Under the pieces are notes generated by a model, which did no database searches, was not told the origin of the DNA, and was given only the letters and a program-made list of their open reading frames with translations. A program made the position numbers and the translations under genes. 64,000 nt of DNA from Bacteroidota bacterium (lineage in GTDB: Bacteria; Bacteroidota; Bacteroidia; Chitinophagales; Chitinophagaceae): assembly GCA_018267705.1 (NCBI GenBank), contig JAFDXX010000023.1, forward strand, positions 62,001 to 126,000. The letters run 5' to 3'. Shown piece by piece: positions 28,209 through 37,513 of this stretch. Within the stretch, counting starts at the first letter, position 1. Every line of letters starts with the position of its first letter.

Positions 28209-30512
28209 ATGAAAAAACTGTTTTTAATTGCTCTCACACTTGTAATAAATAATATTGTTTTTTCGCAAGAAAATATTGCTATTATCCCAAAACCAGTAAG
28301 TGTTGTAATGCATAATGGCAATTTTGTAATAGATGCTAAAACAACCGTTCTGTTTGATGTTTACAATAAAGAGTTAGCAAATGCAATTCAATTTTTTTCT
28401 TCTTCTATAAAAGAAATTTCCGGAATTGAATTAAGAAAAAATTTACATCAAGAAAAAAGTATCAGTTTTCAAATTAAACAAATTCCTAATATTGGTAATG
28501 AAGGATACCAATTAAAAATTACTTCAACTAACATTACAATAACTGCAAATTCAAAAGCAGGAATTATTTATGCCATTCAATCAATTCTGCAACTATTGCC
28601 GGGCGTAAGAACTAATGCAATTTTAAAACTTCCTTGTGTAGTAATAGAAGATTATCCGCGTTTTGAATGGCGAGGAATGCATTTGGATGTAAGCCGACAT
28701 TTCTTTTCGCCTGAAATAATTAAAGAATATATTAACCTAATGGCAAGGTATAAAATGAATATTTTTCATTGGCATTTAGTAGATGATCAAGGTTGGAGAA
28801 TTGAAATAAAAAAATACCCGAAGCTTACTTCAGTTGGTGCATGGAGAGTTGATTATACAAATATAGTTTGGGGTAATCGTCCACAAGCAAAACCTAATGA
28901 TGACGCCACTTACGGCGGATATTATACACAAGAACAAATAAAAGAAATTGTAGCGTATGCTGCTCAAAGAAATATCACTATTGTTCCTGAAATAGAAATG
29001 CCTGGTCATGTAGCATCGGCAATTGCAGCTTATCCTGAATTAAGTTGTTCTCAAAAATTTCAGTTGCCATTAACGGGTGGTAATTACACAAATATTTCAT
29101 CTAATTATTGTGCAGGCAATGATTCTGTTTTTGTTTTTTTACAAAATGTATTAACAGAAGTAATGCAATTGTTTCCTTCAAAATATATTCATGTTGGTGG
29201 AGATGAAGTAGATAAAACACCTTGGAAGAATTGTATAAAATGTCAAAACAGAATTAAAAAAGAAGGGTTAAAAAATGAAGAAGAATTACAGAGTTATTTT
29301 ATGAAACGGATAGAAAAATTTATTATAAGTAAAAATAGAAAGATGATTGGTTGGGATGAAATTTTAGAAGGAGGTTTAGCACCCGAAGCAACTGTTATGA
29401 GTTGGAGAGGAGAAACCGGTGGGATTGAAGCAGCTAAACAAAAACATAATGTGGTAATGACACCCGGAGCACCTTGCTATTTTGATCATTATCAAACAGG
29501 GCCTGAAGGAGAACCGCTTGCCATTGGAGGAATGAACACATTAAAAAATGTGTATGATTACGAACCTATTCCTAAAGAATTAAATAATGAGAATCAAAAA
29601 TATGTGTTAGGTGCACAAGCTAATTTATGGACAGAATTTATTACAACAGCCGAGCATGTAGAATATATGGTCTTACCAAGAATGTTGGCTTTATCAGAAG
29701 TTTTATGGAGTAAAAAAGATGCTAAAGATTGGATTGATTTTAATAAAAGATTACAACCTTCTTTCAAATATTTTGATCAAAAAGGTTTTCATTATAATAA
29801 AGGAAATTACAATGTTACTATTAAACCTGTTTCAAAAAATAATCAACTTGTTGTAACACTATCTTCAGAAATTCCCGGTGCAACTATTGTTTATACCACC
29901 AATGGCACTGATCCCAATATTGGAAGTAATATTTATACAAATCCTATTACTATAAGTACTTCATTAACATTAAAAGCAGCTGTTGTAGTGAATAATAAAG
30001 TAATGAATATAAAACCTGCGGAACAAAAATTTGTAATACATAAAGCAGTAGGAAAAAATGTAACATATCAATATCCTATCAGTAAATATTATACGGCAGA
30101 TGGAAACAATTCATTAACCGATGGCATTACAGGAACTTTTGCTGTAAATAAATATTGGCATGGAATAAACGGGAACGATTTAATTGCAACAATAGATTTA
30201 ACTGAAATAAAATCTATTACCAATATTTCAATTAATTGCTTGCAGAAATATGCCGATTGGATTTTTCTGCCAAGATCTGTATTGTTTGAAGTATCAGAAA
30301 ATGGAGTTAATTATACAACCGTTGGTAAAGATGTAAATAATATTTCTTCATCAATTAAAGAACCAACTATTAAAACTTTTTCTGCAACGTTTCATCAAGA
30401 AAATGTAAGATATATAAGGGTTTCAGCTTATAACATAAAAGAGTGTCCTAAAGGCCATCCGGGTGAAGGAAAACCTGCTTGGCTTTTTGCCGATGAAATT
30501 ATGGTAAACTAA
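28209..30512 (+). CDS. beta-N-acetylhexosaminidase, GH20
   Basis: A 767-residue exported exo-hexosaminidase that removes terminal beta-GlcNAc or beta-GalNAc. Order: signal peptide (1-19), GH20b domain (about 22-145), GH20 catalytic barrel (about 148-505) with FEWRGMHLDVSRHFF, HWHLVDDQGWR and the catalytic pair D332-E333 in HVGGDEV, a chitobiase/Fn3-like domain near 535-605 (TNGTDPN), and a C-terminal F5/8-type discoidin domain (about 625-767) that probably binds sugar. It begins the last block of four glycosidase genes, separated by 9 to 11 bases, which suggests one transcript. Confidence 0.95.
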   Translation: MKKLFLIALTLVINNIVFSQENIAIIPKPVSVVMHNGNFVIDAKTTVLFDVYNKELANAIQFFSSSIKEISGIELRKNLHQEKSISFQIKQIPNIGNEGYQLKITSTNITITANSKAGIIYAIQSILQLLPGVRTNAILKLPCVVIEDYPRFEWRGMHLDVSRHFFSPEIIKEYINLMARYKMNIFHWHLVDDQGWRIEIKKYPKLTSVGAWRVDYTNIVWGNRPQAKPNDDATYGGYYTQEQIKEIVAYAAQRNITIVPEIEMPGHVASAIAAYPELSCSQKFQLPLTGGNYTNISSNYCAGNDSVFVFLQNVLTEVMQLFPSKYIHVGGDEVDKTPWKNCIKCQNRIKKEGLKNEEELQSYFMKRIEKFIISKNRKMIGWDEILEGGLAPEATVMSWRGETGGIEAAKQKHNVVMTPGAPCYFDHYQTGPEGEPLAIGGMNTLKNVYDYEPIPKELNNENQKYVLGAQANLWTEFITTAEHVEYMVLPRMLALSEVLWSKKDAKDWIDFNKRLQPSFKYFDQKGFHYNKGNYNVTIKPVSKNNQLVVTLSSEIPGATIVYTTNGTDPNIGSNIYTNPITISTSLTLKAAVVVNNKVMNIKPAEQKFVIHKAVGKNVTYQYPISKYYTADGNNSLTDGITGTFAVNKYWHGINGNDLIATIDLTEIKSITNISINCLQKYADWIFLPRSVLFEVSENGVNYTTVGKDVNNISSSIKEPTIKTFSATFHQENVRYIRVSAYNIKECPKGHPGEGKPAWLFADEIMVN

Positions 30513-30523
30513 TAATATTATTT

Positions 30524-31726
30524 ATGAAGTGCAAACGAATAAACATTTTAATAATATTTCTAATTTGTATTTATTTTAATGCAAAAACACAAGTTATTGG
30601 AAGTAATGGAAAATTGTTAGCATCTACTCCGCCAATGGGATGGATGACATGGAATTTTTTTGGCGAAAATATTAATGAGCAAATGATTAAAGAAATGGCA
30701 GATGCTATGTTTGCAAACGGAATGGTTAAAGCAGGCTATCATTATATTATGATTGATGATGGTTGGCAAGGTGGAAGAGATAATAAAAACAATATTATAC
30801 CTGATGCAAAAAAATTTCCTTCAGGTATAAAAGCATTAGCAGATTATTTGCATACTAAAGGAATGAAATTGGGAATATATTCAGATGCAGCACCGCTTAC
30901 CTGTGCAGGTTATACAGCCAGCCTTCATTTTGAAGAACAAGATGCGAAAACATTTGCTGCATGGGGAATTGATTATTTAAAATATGATTATTGTAATGCT
31001 CCTTCAGACTCTGTTACAGCAAAAGCAAGATATAAAGCAATGAATGATGCTTTGCGTAAATCGGGTAGAGATATTGTTTTTAGTATTTGTGAATGGGGAG
31101 AAAGATATCCTGCAAAATGGGCAAACAAAATAGGCGGTCAACTTTGGAGAACAACAGAAGATATTAGAGATAGTTGGAAATCTTTAATACATATTATCAA
31201 TAAAAATGCAGTATTAAATAAATATGCAGCACCCGGACATTGGAATGACCCTGATATGTTGATAGTTGGCTTAAATGGTAATAAAGGTCCTGCAGGAGAT
31301 TTAGGCGGCACAGGCTGCACACTTGCAGAATATAAAACCAATATGAGTTTGTGGTGTTTAATGGCATCGCCGCTTATTGCAACGAATGATGTAAGAAATA
31401 TGACGAGTGATATAAAAGAAATTTTATTAAATGAAGAATTAATTGCCGTAAATCAAGATGCAATGGGTATTCAAGCAGAAAGAAAAATAACAACCGATTC
31501 TGTTGATGTTTTTGTAAAACCATTAGTAGGACAGAATTACGCAATAGCTATTTTAAACAAAAGCAATAAGGCAATAAAATACAAACTACATTTTAGTAGT
31601 ATAAACATTGAAGAAAAAATGAAAATAAAAGATTTATGGATACATAAAAATATTGGTGAAGCAAAAGAATTAGAAACAACTATTGAAGCACATGAAACAA
31701 AAGTGTTTAAACTTGCTAAAAATTAA
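30524..31726 (+). CDS. alpha-galactosidase, GH27
   Basis: A 400-residue exported glycosidase that removes terminal alpha-linked galactose. Seen: a signal peptide (about 1-22), TPPMGWMTWN, the substrate site MIDDGWQGG, nucleophile D155 in YLKYDYC, acid/base D213 in TTEDIRDSW, and a C-terminal beta-sandwich. The specificity loop reads CEW at 189-191; the glutamate is found in alpha-galactosidases, whereas alpha-N-acetylgalactosaminidases have a serine there, so galactose is the likelier target. It starts 11 bases after the GH20 gene. Confidence 0.93.
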   Translation: MKCKRINILIIFLICIYFNAKTQVIGSNGKLLASTPPMGWMTWNFFGENINEQMIKEMADAMFANGMVKAGYHYIMIDDGWQGGRDNKNNIIPDAKKFPSGIKALADYLHTKGMKLGIYSDAAPLTCAGYTASLHFEEQDAKTFAAWGIDYLKYDYCNAPSDSVTAKARYKAMNDALRKSGRDIVFSICEWGERYPAKWANKIGGQLWRTTEDIRDSWKSLIHIINKNAVLNKYAAPGHWNDPDMLIVGLNGNKGPAGDLGGTGCTLAEYKTNMSLWCLMASPLIATNDVRNMTSDIKEILLNEELIAVNQDAMGIQAERKITTDSVDVFVKPLVGQNYAIAILNKSNKAIKYKLHFSSINIEEKMKIKDLWIHKNIGEAKELETTIEAHETKVFKLAKN

Positions 31727-31735
31727 TATGCTTTT

Positions 31736-34297
31736 ATGAGAAAAATTATACTTCTTGTTACACTATTTCTTACAAACAATCTATTAGCACAACCCGTTTT
31801 ACCTAATTATGCCGATTCTCTTTTCTCTACTTATTATTGGCAACGTGCTACACTTTTTCAAACATTACCCAAACACAACAGCGATATTATTTTTTTAGGA
31901 AATAGCATAACCGATGGTGCAGAATGGAGTGAAATATTTAATGATATAAAAATTAAAAACCGAGGAATTAGCGGCGATATTTCTGCAGGAGTTATTAAAC
32001 GTTTACCCAATATGGTAGAAGGCAAACCCGCAAAAATATTTCTATTAATAGGCGTGAACGATTTATCGCGGAACATTAGTGTTGATAGTATTTTTACTAA
32101 CATTAGTTTAATTGCAAATTATATTCATTATTATTCTGCCAACACAAAACTGTATGTGCAAAGTATTTTACCTGTTTCAGATTATTATAAAAAATTCAGC
32201 ACACATAGTACTAAAACTAATCTCATCAATCAACTCAATACATTATTAAAAAATAATGCAGAAAAATTGAATTACACTTATATCAACCTACATGATTATT
32301 TTACTGATGAAAATGGGAAGATGAACCCATCTCTTTCTAACGATGGTTTACACTTAAAAGGCGATGGTTATATGTTATGGAAACATATTGTTTTCCCTTA
32401 TGTTTATAATGTAGAAATAAAACCTGCGTTAATTCCATATCCTAAAACAATAATTTGGAATGAGAAATTATTTCCTTTTTATAAAGTAAAAATAGTTACG
32501 GTTAATAACGAAGCATTATTAAAGTTGAACATTAATAAAATACTAAATAAAAAATTTGAAATACAATTAAACAAAACGAATAATAATACTTCTCCAAATA
32601 TTGCAATAAATATTACCAATGTTAATGCTCCATTGTTAAAAGAGGAAGCCTATCAAATTCATATTGATGAAAACACTTTAACTATTAATGCTAACACTGT
32701 TAAAGCAGCTTATTATGCTTTACAAACTATAAAACAATTAGCAAGAGATGAAGTGTATATAAATGGTTGCAATATAACAGATTGGCCTTCATTTGAATGG
32801 CGTGGATATATGACAGATGCAGGAAGAAATTATCAATCTTTAGAATTTTTAAAACAACAAATTGATAAAATGAGTAATTATAAAATGAATATTTTTCATT
32901 TTCATATTACCGAAGATCTTGCGTGGCGTTGGCAAATAAAAAAATATCCTCAACTAACCAATGCTGAAAATATGTTGCGAGATAAAGGAATGTTTTATTC
33001 TGTTGACGATATTAAAGAACTCATTAAATATTGTAATGATAGATTTATAACATTAGTTCCGGAGTTAGATATGCCGGGACATAGTGCTGCATTTACTAAA
33101 GCAATGGGTTGCAATATGCAATCTGAAGAAGGCAAAAAAATAATTGCCAATATTCTTGATGAAATATTTAATACTTATTCATTCTCTTATTTTCATATTG
33201 GTGCAGATGAAGTAAAAATTACCGATACCACTTTTATTCCTTTTGTTCAGAAAATACTTGAAGCACATCATATAAAAGTAATAGGATGGAAGCCGGGCGG
33301 AAATTTTAATAATAACACTTTACTTCAATTATGGAATGGGAATGAAAAATTAAAAAAAGGTTTTAAGTACATTGATTCCCGTCATTTATACTTAAATCAT
33401 TTCGATCCTTTTGAAAGTGCGGTAACTATTTTTGGAAGAAAAATTTGTGATGTAACCGAAGAAACCAATGAAGCCAATGGTGCAGAAATATGTTTATGGC
33501 ACGATAGAAGAGTACAAAATGAAAATGATTTAATTAGAATGAATGCCGTATATCCTGCAATGCTTGCCTTTAGTGAAAAAGTATGGAATGGTGGTGGAGA
33601 TGATGGTTATATTACTAATATTTCTCAGTTATCAAATAGTAATAAAAAATTATTTAAAATATTTGAAGATAGAATGATGGAACACAAACAACTCTATTTT
33701 CAATGTACTGCATTTCCATATTATACACAGTCAAATAATGTTTGGAAATTGGTAGGACCTTTCTATAACAATGGCAACCTTTCCGATAAGTTTAAACTTG
33801 ATACAATGAGTTTTGAACAACTATACCAGTTGGCTACTCAAACCGAAATTGGCAATACAATTATATTAAGACATTGGTGGAACCCAACAGTAACTGGCGT
33901 TTTAAAGAACCCGAAAGAAAATACAACATGGTATGCATTGCAAAAAATGTGGAGTGATACAGATTGTATTCAACCATTTTGGATAGGATTCAATAACATC
34001 TCTCGTTCAACTGCAACTACTGTTCCTGCATTAAATACTTGGGATGACAGACAGAGTTCTATTTGGATAAATGGAAATAAAATTAAACCGCCCGTGTGGG
34101 TTAATGCTAACCAAAAAATTGATTTAGAAACACCTTTAACTAATGAAGGGTATGAATATAGAACACCTACTTTTGTTTCATTAAAAAAAGGGTGGAATGA
34201 AATATTAGTAAAATTACCTGTTGCTAATTTTACAGGAAAAGATTGGCAAAACCCTGTTAAATGGATGTTTACGGTAGCTCTTTTAAAAAATAATTAA
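31736..34297 (+). CDS. SGNH esterase fused to GH20-type hexosaminidase
   Basis: An 853-residue exported two-enzyme protein. After the signal peptide (1-18) comes an SGNH/GDSL hydrolase (about 45-225) with S57 in GNSITDG, the GISGD oxyanion glycine, GVND (106-109) and D203-H206 in DGLHL, a complete catalytic set. A GH20b-like domain (about 228-345) and a GH20 barrel (about 350-620) follow, with HFHITEDLAWRW and the catalytic pair D491-E492 in HIGADEV (A in place of the usual G). About 200 more residues form a C-terminal beta domain. The esterase may remove O-acetyl groups from sialic acid or sugar so the glycosidases can act (inference). Confidence 0.85.
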   Translation: MRKIILLVTLFLTNNLLAQPVLPNYADSLFSTYYWQRATLFQTLPKHNSDIIFLGNSITDGAEWSEIFNDIKIKNRGISGDISAGVIKRLPNMVEGKPAKIFLLIGVNDLSRNISVDSIFTNISLIANYIHYYSANTKLYVQSILPVSDYYKKFSTHSTKTNLINQLNTLLKNNAEKLNYTYINLHDYFTDENGKMNPSLSNDGLHLKGDGYMLWKHIVFPYVYNVEIKPALIPYPKTIIWNEKLFPFYKVKIVTVNNEALLKLNINKILNKKFEIQLNKTNNNTSPNIAINITNVNAPLLKEEAYQIHIDENTLTINANTVKAAYYALQTIKQLARDEVYINGCNITDWPSFEWRGYMTDAGRNYQSLEFLKQQIDKMSNYKMNIFHFHITEDLAWRWQIKKYPQLTNAENMLRDKGMFYSVDDIKELIKYCNDRFITLVPELDMPGHSAAFTKAMGCNMQSEEGKKIIANILDEIFNTYSFSYFHIGADEVKITDTTFIPFVQKILEAHHIKVIGWKPGGNFNNNTLLQLWNGNEKLKKGFKYIDSRHLYLNHFDPFESAVTIFGRKICDVTEETNEANGAEICLWHDRRVQNENDLIRMNAVYPAMLAFSEKVWNGGGDDGYITNISQLSNSNKKLFKIFEDRMMEHKQLYFQCTAFPYYTQSNNVWKLVGPFYNNGNLSDKFKLDTMSFEQLYQLATQTEIGNTIILRHWWNPTVTGVLKNPKENTTWYALQKMWSDTDCIQPFWIGFNNISRSTATTVPALNTWDDRQSSIWINGNKIKPPVWVNANQKIDLETPLTNEGYEYRTPTFVSLKKGWNEILVKLPVANFTGKDWQNPVKWMFTVALLKNN

Positions 34298-34307
34298 TTT
34301 AAAATTC

Positions 34308-36173
34308 ATGAAAAACAAATTAAGAAAAATTTTAACATGTTTAAGCCTATTATTTGTTGTTAGCATTATGACACATGCACAGCCAAATAAATTTGAAATA
34401 AAAAATGGAGATTTTCTAATCAATGGAAAACCAATAATAATACGTGCCGGTGAATTGCATTATGCCAGAGTACCAAAAGCATATTGGAAACAACGGCTTT
34501 TAATGTTAAAAGCAATGGGTTTAAATACAGTATCTACTTATGTTTTTTGGAACTATCATCATCCAAAACCTAATGTTTGGAATTTCACAACCGATAATCA
34601 TAACCTTAAAGAATTTCTTTCTATTGCAAAAGAACTTGGCTTATATGTTATATTACGCCCCGGCCCTTATGTATGTGCAGAATGGGAGTTTGGCGGATTT
34701 CCTTGGTGGTTACCAACGGTAAAAGGTTTAGAAATTAGAACCAATAATCAACCGTTTTTAGATTCTTGTAAAAGTTATTTTCAACAATTAGCTAAACAAA
34801 TAAAAGGAATGCATATTAGTGAAGGCGGCCCAATTATTTTAACACAAGTTGAAAATGAATTTGGTTCTTATGTATGGCAACGCAGCAATATTCCTTTTGA
34901 GCAACATAAACAATACACTGTAGCTATAAAAAAAATATTAGAAGAAACAGGATTTAAACCGCCTTATTACACAGCAGATGGAAGAACATTATTTAACGGA
35001 GGTTATGTTGATGGAGTTTTTCCAAGTGCAAACGGAGAAGATAATATTGATAGTTTAAAAGCAACAGTAAATAAATTTCATAATGGTGTTGGGCCTTATT
35101 TTGTTGCAGAATTTTATCCGGGTTGGTTAGATCATTGGGCAGAGCCTTTTCAGAAAGTAGCTGCCGAAAAAGTTGTAGAACAAACTGAAAAATATCTAAA
35201 AAATAATATTAGCTTTAGTTATTATATGATACACGGCGGAACAAACTTTGCATTTACTGCCGGTGCTAATTATAGTAAAGAACATCCCATTCAGCCAGAT
35301 TTAACCAGTTATGATTATGATGCACCCATATCTGAAGCAGGTTGGGCAACACCAAAATATCTTGCATTAAGAAATTTGATACAACAATACACTTCTTATA
35401 AATTACCCAATATTCCAAATGCAGCACCTGTTGTTACTATTCCTTCTATCAATATTAATAAAACAATTGATTTATTTGAATGGAAGAAAACTATCAAACC
35501 AATAACTGCTAATCAACCTCTAAGTTTTGAAAAACTGCATCAGGGTTTTGGCTTTGTTTTGTATTCAATTAAAATTGAAAATGCAATAGAAGGAGAAATG
35601 AATATTGACGGGCTGAGAGATTATGCAACTATTTATGTTAATGGAAAAAGAGTGGCAGAACTAAACAGGTATTATAATAATACAAAAGCAAAAATTAATA
35701 TTCCGGCAAATGCACAGTTAGATATTTTGGTTGAAAATATGGGCAGGATAAATTATGGAGCAAAAATTACAGAAAGCTTTAAAGGAATTATTTCACCCAT
35801 AACTATCAACAACAAAGAAATAATTGGTACTTGGAATATGTATTTAATGCCTTTTGAACAACAACCTGATTTTTTAAATGTTAAACAAACAAAAATAAAT
35901 GCAGAAACTCCTGCATTTTATTCCGCCAGTTTTAATATACAAAAAATTGGTGATATGTTTTTGAATATGGAAAATTGGGGTAAAGGAATTGTTTTTGTAA
36001 ATGGACATAATTTAGGCAGATTTTGGAATGTAGGCCCACAACAAACCCTGTACCTTCCCGGATGTTGGTTAAATAAAGGAAAAAATTCTATTATAATTTT
36101 TGATCAAAAAAATGATACAATACAAAAAGAAATTTCTTTCTCAAAAGAACCGGTGTTAGATAAGTTGAAATAG
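34308..36173 (+). CDS. beta-galactosidase, GH35
   Basis: A 621-residue exported beta-galactosidase. Seen: a signal peptide (about 1-25), the GH35 barrel beginning FEIKNGDFLINGKP with GELHYARVP, PGPYVCAEWEFGG, acid/base E184 in TQVENEFGSY, and nucleophile E268 in VAEFYPGWLDHW. Two C-terminal jelly-roll domains follow from about 390, with GFGFVLYS and MENWGKGIVFVNGHNLGRFW. Closest in layout to lysosomal GLB1-type enzymes, which remove terminal beta-galactose from glycoproteins and glycolipids. It is the last gene of the locus and lies convergent with the OsmC gene. Confidence 0.94.
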   Translation: MKNKLRKILTCLSLLFVVSIMTHAQPNKFEIKNGDFLINGKPIIIRAGELHYARVPKAYWKQRLLMLKAMGLNTVSTYVFWNYHHPKPNVWNFTTDNHNLKEFLSIAKELGLYVILRPGPYVCAEWEFGGFPWWLPTVKGLEIRTNNQPFLDSCKSYFQQLAKQIKGMHISEGGPIILTQVENEFGSYVWQRSNIPFEQHKQYTVAIKKILEETGFKPPYYTADGRTLFNGGYVDGVFPSANGEDNIDSLKATVNKFHNGVGPYFVAEFYPGWLDHWAEPFQKVAAEKVVEQTEKYLKNNISFSYYMIHGGTNFAFTAGANYSKEHPIQPDLTSYDYDAPISEAGWATPKYLALRNLIQQYTSYKLPNIPNAAPVVTIPSININKTIDLFEWKKTIKPITANQPLSFEKLHQGFGFVLYSIKIENAIEGEMNIDGLRDYATIYVNGKRVAELNRYYNNTKAKINIPANAQLDILVENMGRINYGAKITESFKGIISPITINNKEIIGTWNMYLMPFEQQPDFLNVKQTKINAETPAFYSASFNIQKIGDMFLNMENWGKGIVFVNGHNLGRFWNVGPQQTLYLPGCWLNKGKNSIIIFDQKNDTIQKEISFSKEPVLDKLK

Positions 36174-36189
36174 TAAAGAATAAATTTTC

Positions 36190-36597
36190 TTACCAATTAA
36201 ATGTTACATCTAACTTAATATCTGGGTGTAAACTTTTTTCAACCGGGCAAGCTCTGGCAATTCGTACTAATTGCTCTTTTTGCTCGGTTGTTGCAATAAA
36301 GTTTTCGGTAAAATGAAGAGCAACTTTAATTTCAATCACTCTTCTAGGAGCATCGGTACTCATTATTTTTGTAATGTCAATTTTAGTTCCGTTAAAATTT
36401 AAATTCATTGCGGCAGCTTTTATTGCCATTGTAGTAATCATGCATGCACCATAAGAAGTTGCTAATAAATCGGTAGGCGAAAATCTTTCCCCTTTACCCA
36501 TATTATCGGTAGGAGCATCCGTTTCAATAATAGTACCACTTTGTAAATGTGTTAATTCTGTTCTTAAATCTCCGGTGTAAACAATTGTTGAAGTCAT
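36190..36597 (-). CDS. OsmC family protein
   Basis: A 135-residue protein of the OsmC/Ohr family, whose members reduce organic hydroperoxides with a pair of cysteines. Seen: the cysteine in the LATSYGACMITTMA helix near residue 53 and the second in the VRIARACPVEKSLHPD stretch near 115, which form the YhfA-type OsmC pattern. It is likely cytoplasmic. It is divergent from the hypothetical secreted-protein gene. Confidence 0.88.
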   Translation of the reverse strand: MTSTIVYTGDLRTELTHLQSGTIIETDAPTDNMGKGERFSPTDLLATSYGACMITTMAIKAAAMNLNFNGTKIDITKIMSTDAPRRVIEIKVALHFTENFIATTEQKEQLVRIARACPVEKSLHPDIKLDVTFNW

Positions 36598-36612
36598 TGC
36601 TATTTATTTTTG
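36585..36612 (+). promoter_or_regulatory. promoter of the secreted-protein gene
   Basis: TATTTTTG at 36605-36612 is an exact -7 match, with TTG at 36585-36587 17 bases before it. The TTG that could begin a longer frame at 36610 is part of this box, so the shorter GTG start at 36643 is chosen. Confidence 0.5.
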
Positions 36613-36642
36613 CCTAAATTTACGCATACAAAACAAATACGA

Positions 36643-37443
36643 GTGAAGAAGATTTTTATTTTATTATCAATTGTTGCTCCAATAACATTGTTTTCTCAAA
36701 ACGAGAAACAAACTAAACAACAAAAAACAGCCGCCCGAAAAGAAAAAATCAATAAACTAATAAAACAAGAAGAAGAAGGAGCTTTAATTTATGAAAAACA
36801 AAATGCATTTGGTATAAAATTAAATACCGATGGATATGGTTTGTATTATGAACATGGTAAATATAAAACTATTGAAAAAACAAATGGTTGGTTTATAGAA
36901 TTAGGTGAACGAAAAGATAAAAAAGAAGAAAAAATTACTAATGGAAATGGATTCTTTGCTTTTGGAAATCCATACATTTATGGAAAAATAAATAATTTTT
37001 ATTATTTAAAATTAGGAATAGAACAACAAAGATTATTAGGCGGAAAAGGAAATAAAAATGGAGTAGCTGTTTCATTAATTTATGGTGGAGGTTTAAGTTT
37101 AGGAATGTTGAAACCTTACTATTTGCAAATAACAACTAATTCATTAGGTACAAATGATATTAAATATGATGGAGGAAATGATTCTACCTTCTTAAATCAA
37201 AATGTAATAGATGGCTCAACAGGCCCGTTTAAAGGGTTTGGTGAAATGAAATATGTTCCGGGTGCATTAATAAAAACTGCTGTACGATTTGATTACGGGC
37301 GTTATAACGAACTACTCTCTGCAATTGAAGTAGGCGTAAATGCTGAATACTATTCAGATAATATGCCAATTATGGCAAAAACGGAAGCAGGAAAACTTTT
37401 CTTTAATGCTTATATAGCATTAGTATTTGGTAAACGAAAGTAA
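36643..37443 (+). CDS. conserved secreted protein, probable outer-membrane beta-barrel
   Basis: I do not recognise a family. The 266-residue product (GTG start) has a signal peptide (about 1-18, ending LFSQ), then a very lysine- and glutamate-rich segment (about 19-45), followed by alternating hydrophobic strands with many Gly and Tyr (GIKLNTDGYGLYYEHGK, GVAVSLIYGGGLSLGM) and a C-terminal FFNAYIALVFGKRK. This suggests an eight- to ten-strand barrel. It precedes lipA by 70 bases with its own promoter in between, so the two are probably not linked in function. Confidence 0.6.
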   Translation: MKKIFILLSIVAPITLFSQNEKQTKQQKTAARKEKINKLIKQEEEGALIYEKQNAFGIKLNTDGYGLYYEHGKYKTIEKTNGWFIELGERKDKKEEKITNGNGFFAFGNPYIYGKINNFYYLKLGIEQQRLLGGKGNKNGVAVSLIYGGGLSLGMLKPYYLQITTNSLGTNDIKYDGGNDSTFLNQNVIDGSTGPFKGFGEMKYVPGALIKTAVRFDYGRYNELLSAIEVGVNAEYYSDNMPIMAKTEAGKLFFNAYIALVFGKRK

Positions 37444-37453
37444 ATTACTTTTG
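37427..37453 (+). promoter_or_regulatory. probable lipA promoter
   Basis: TACTTTTG at 37446-37453 is an exact -7 match. TTG at 37427-37429 is 16 bases upstream, nearer than the usual 19. It lies in the last codons of the preceding gene and about 60 bases before the lipA ATG. Confidence 0.4.
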
Positions 37454-37513
37454 TTGCCATTATTCAAATGAAAATAATCTATACACAGTTTTATTTTAAG
37501 CAAAGAAAAGCAG

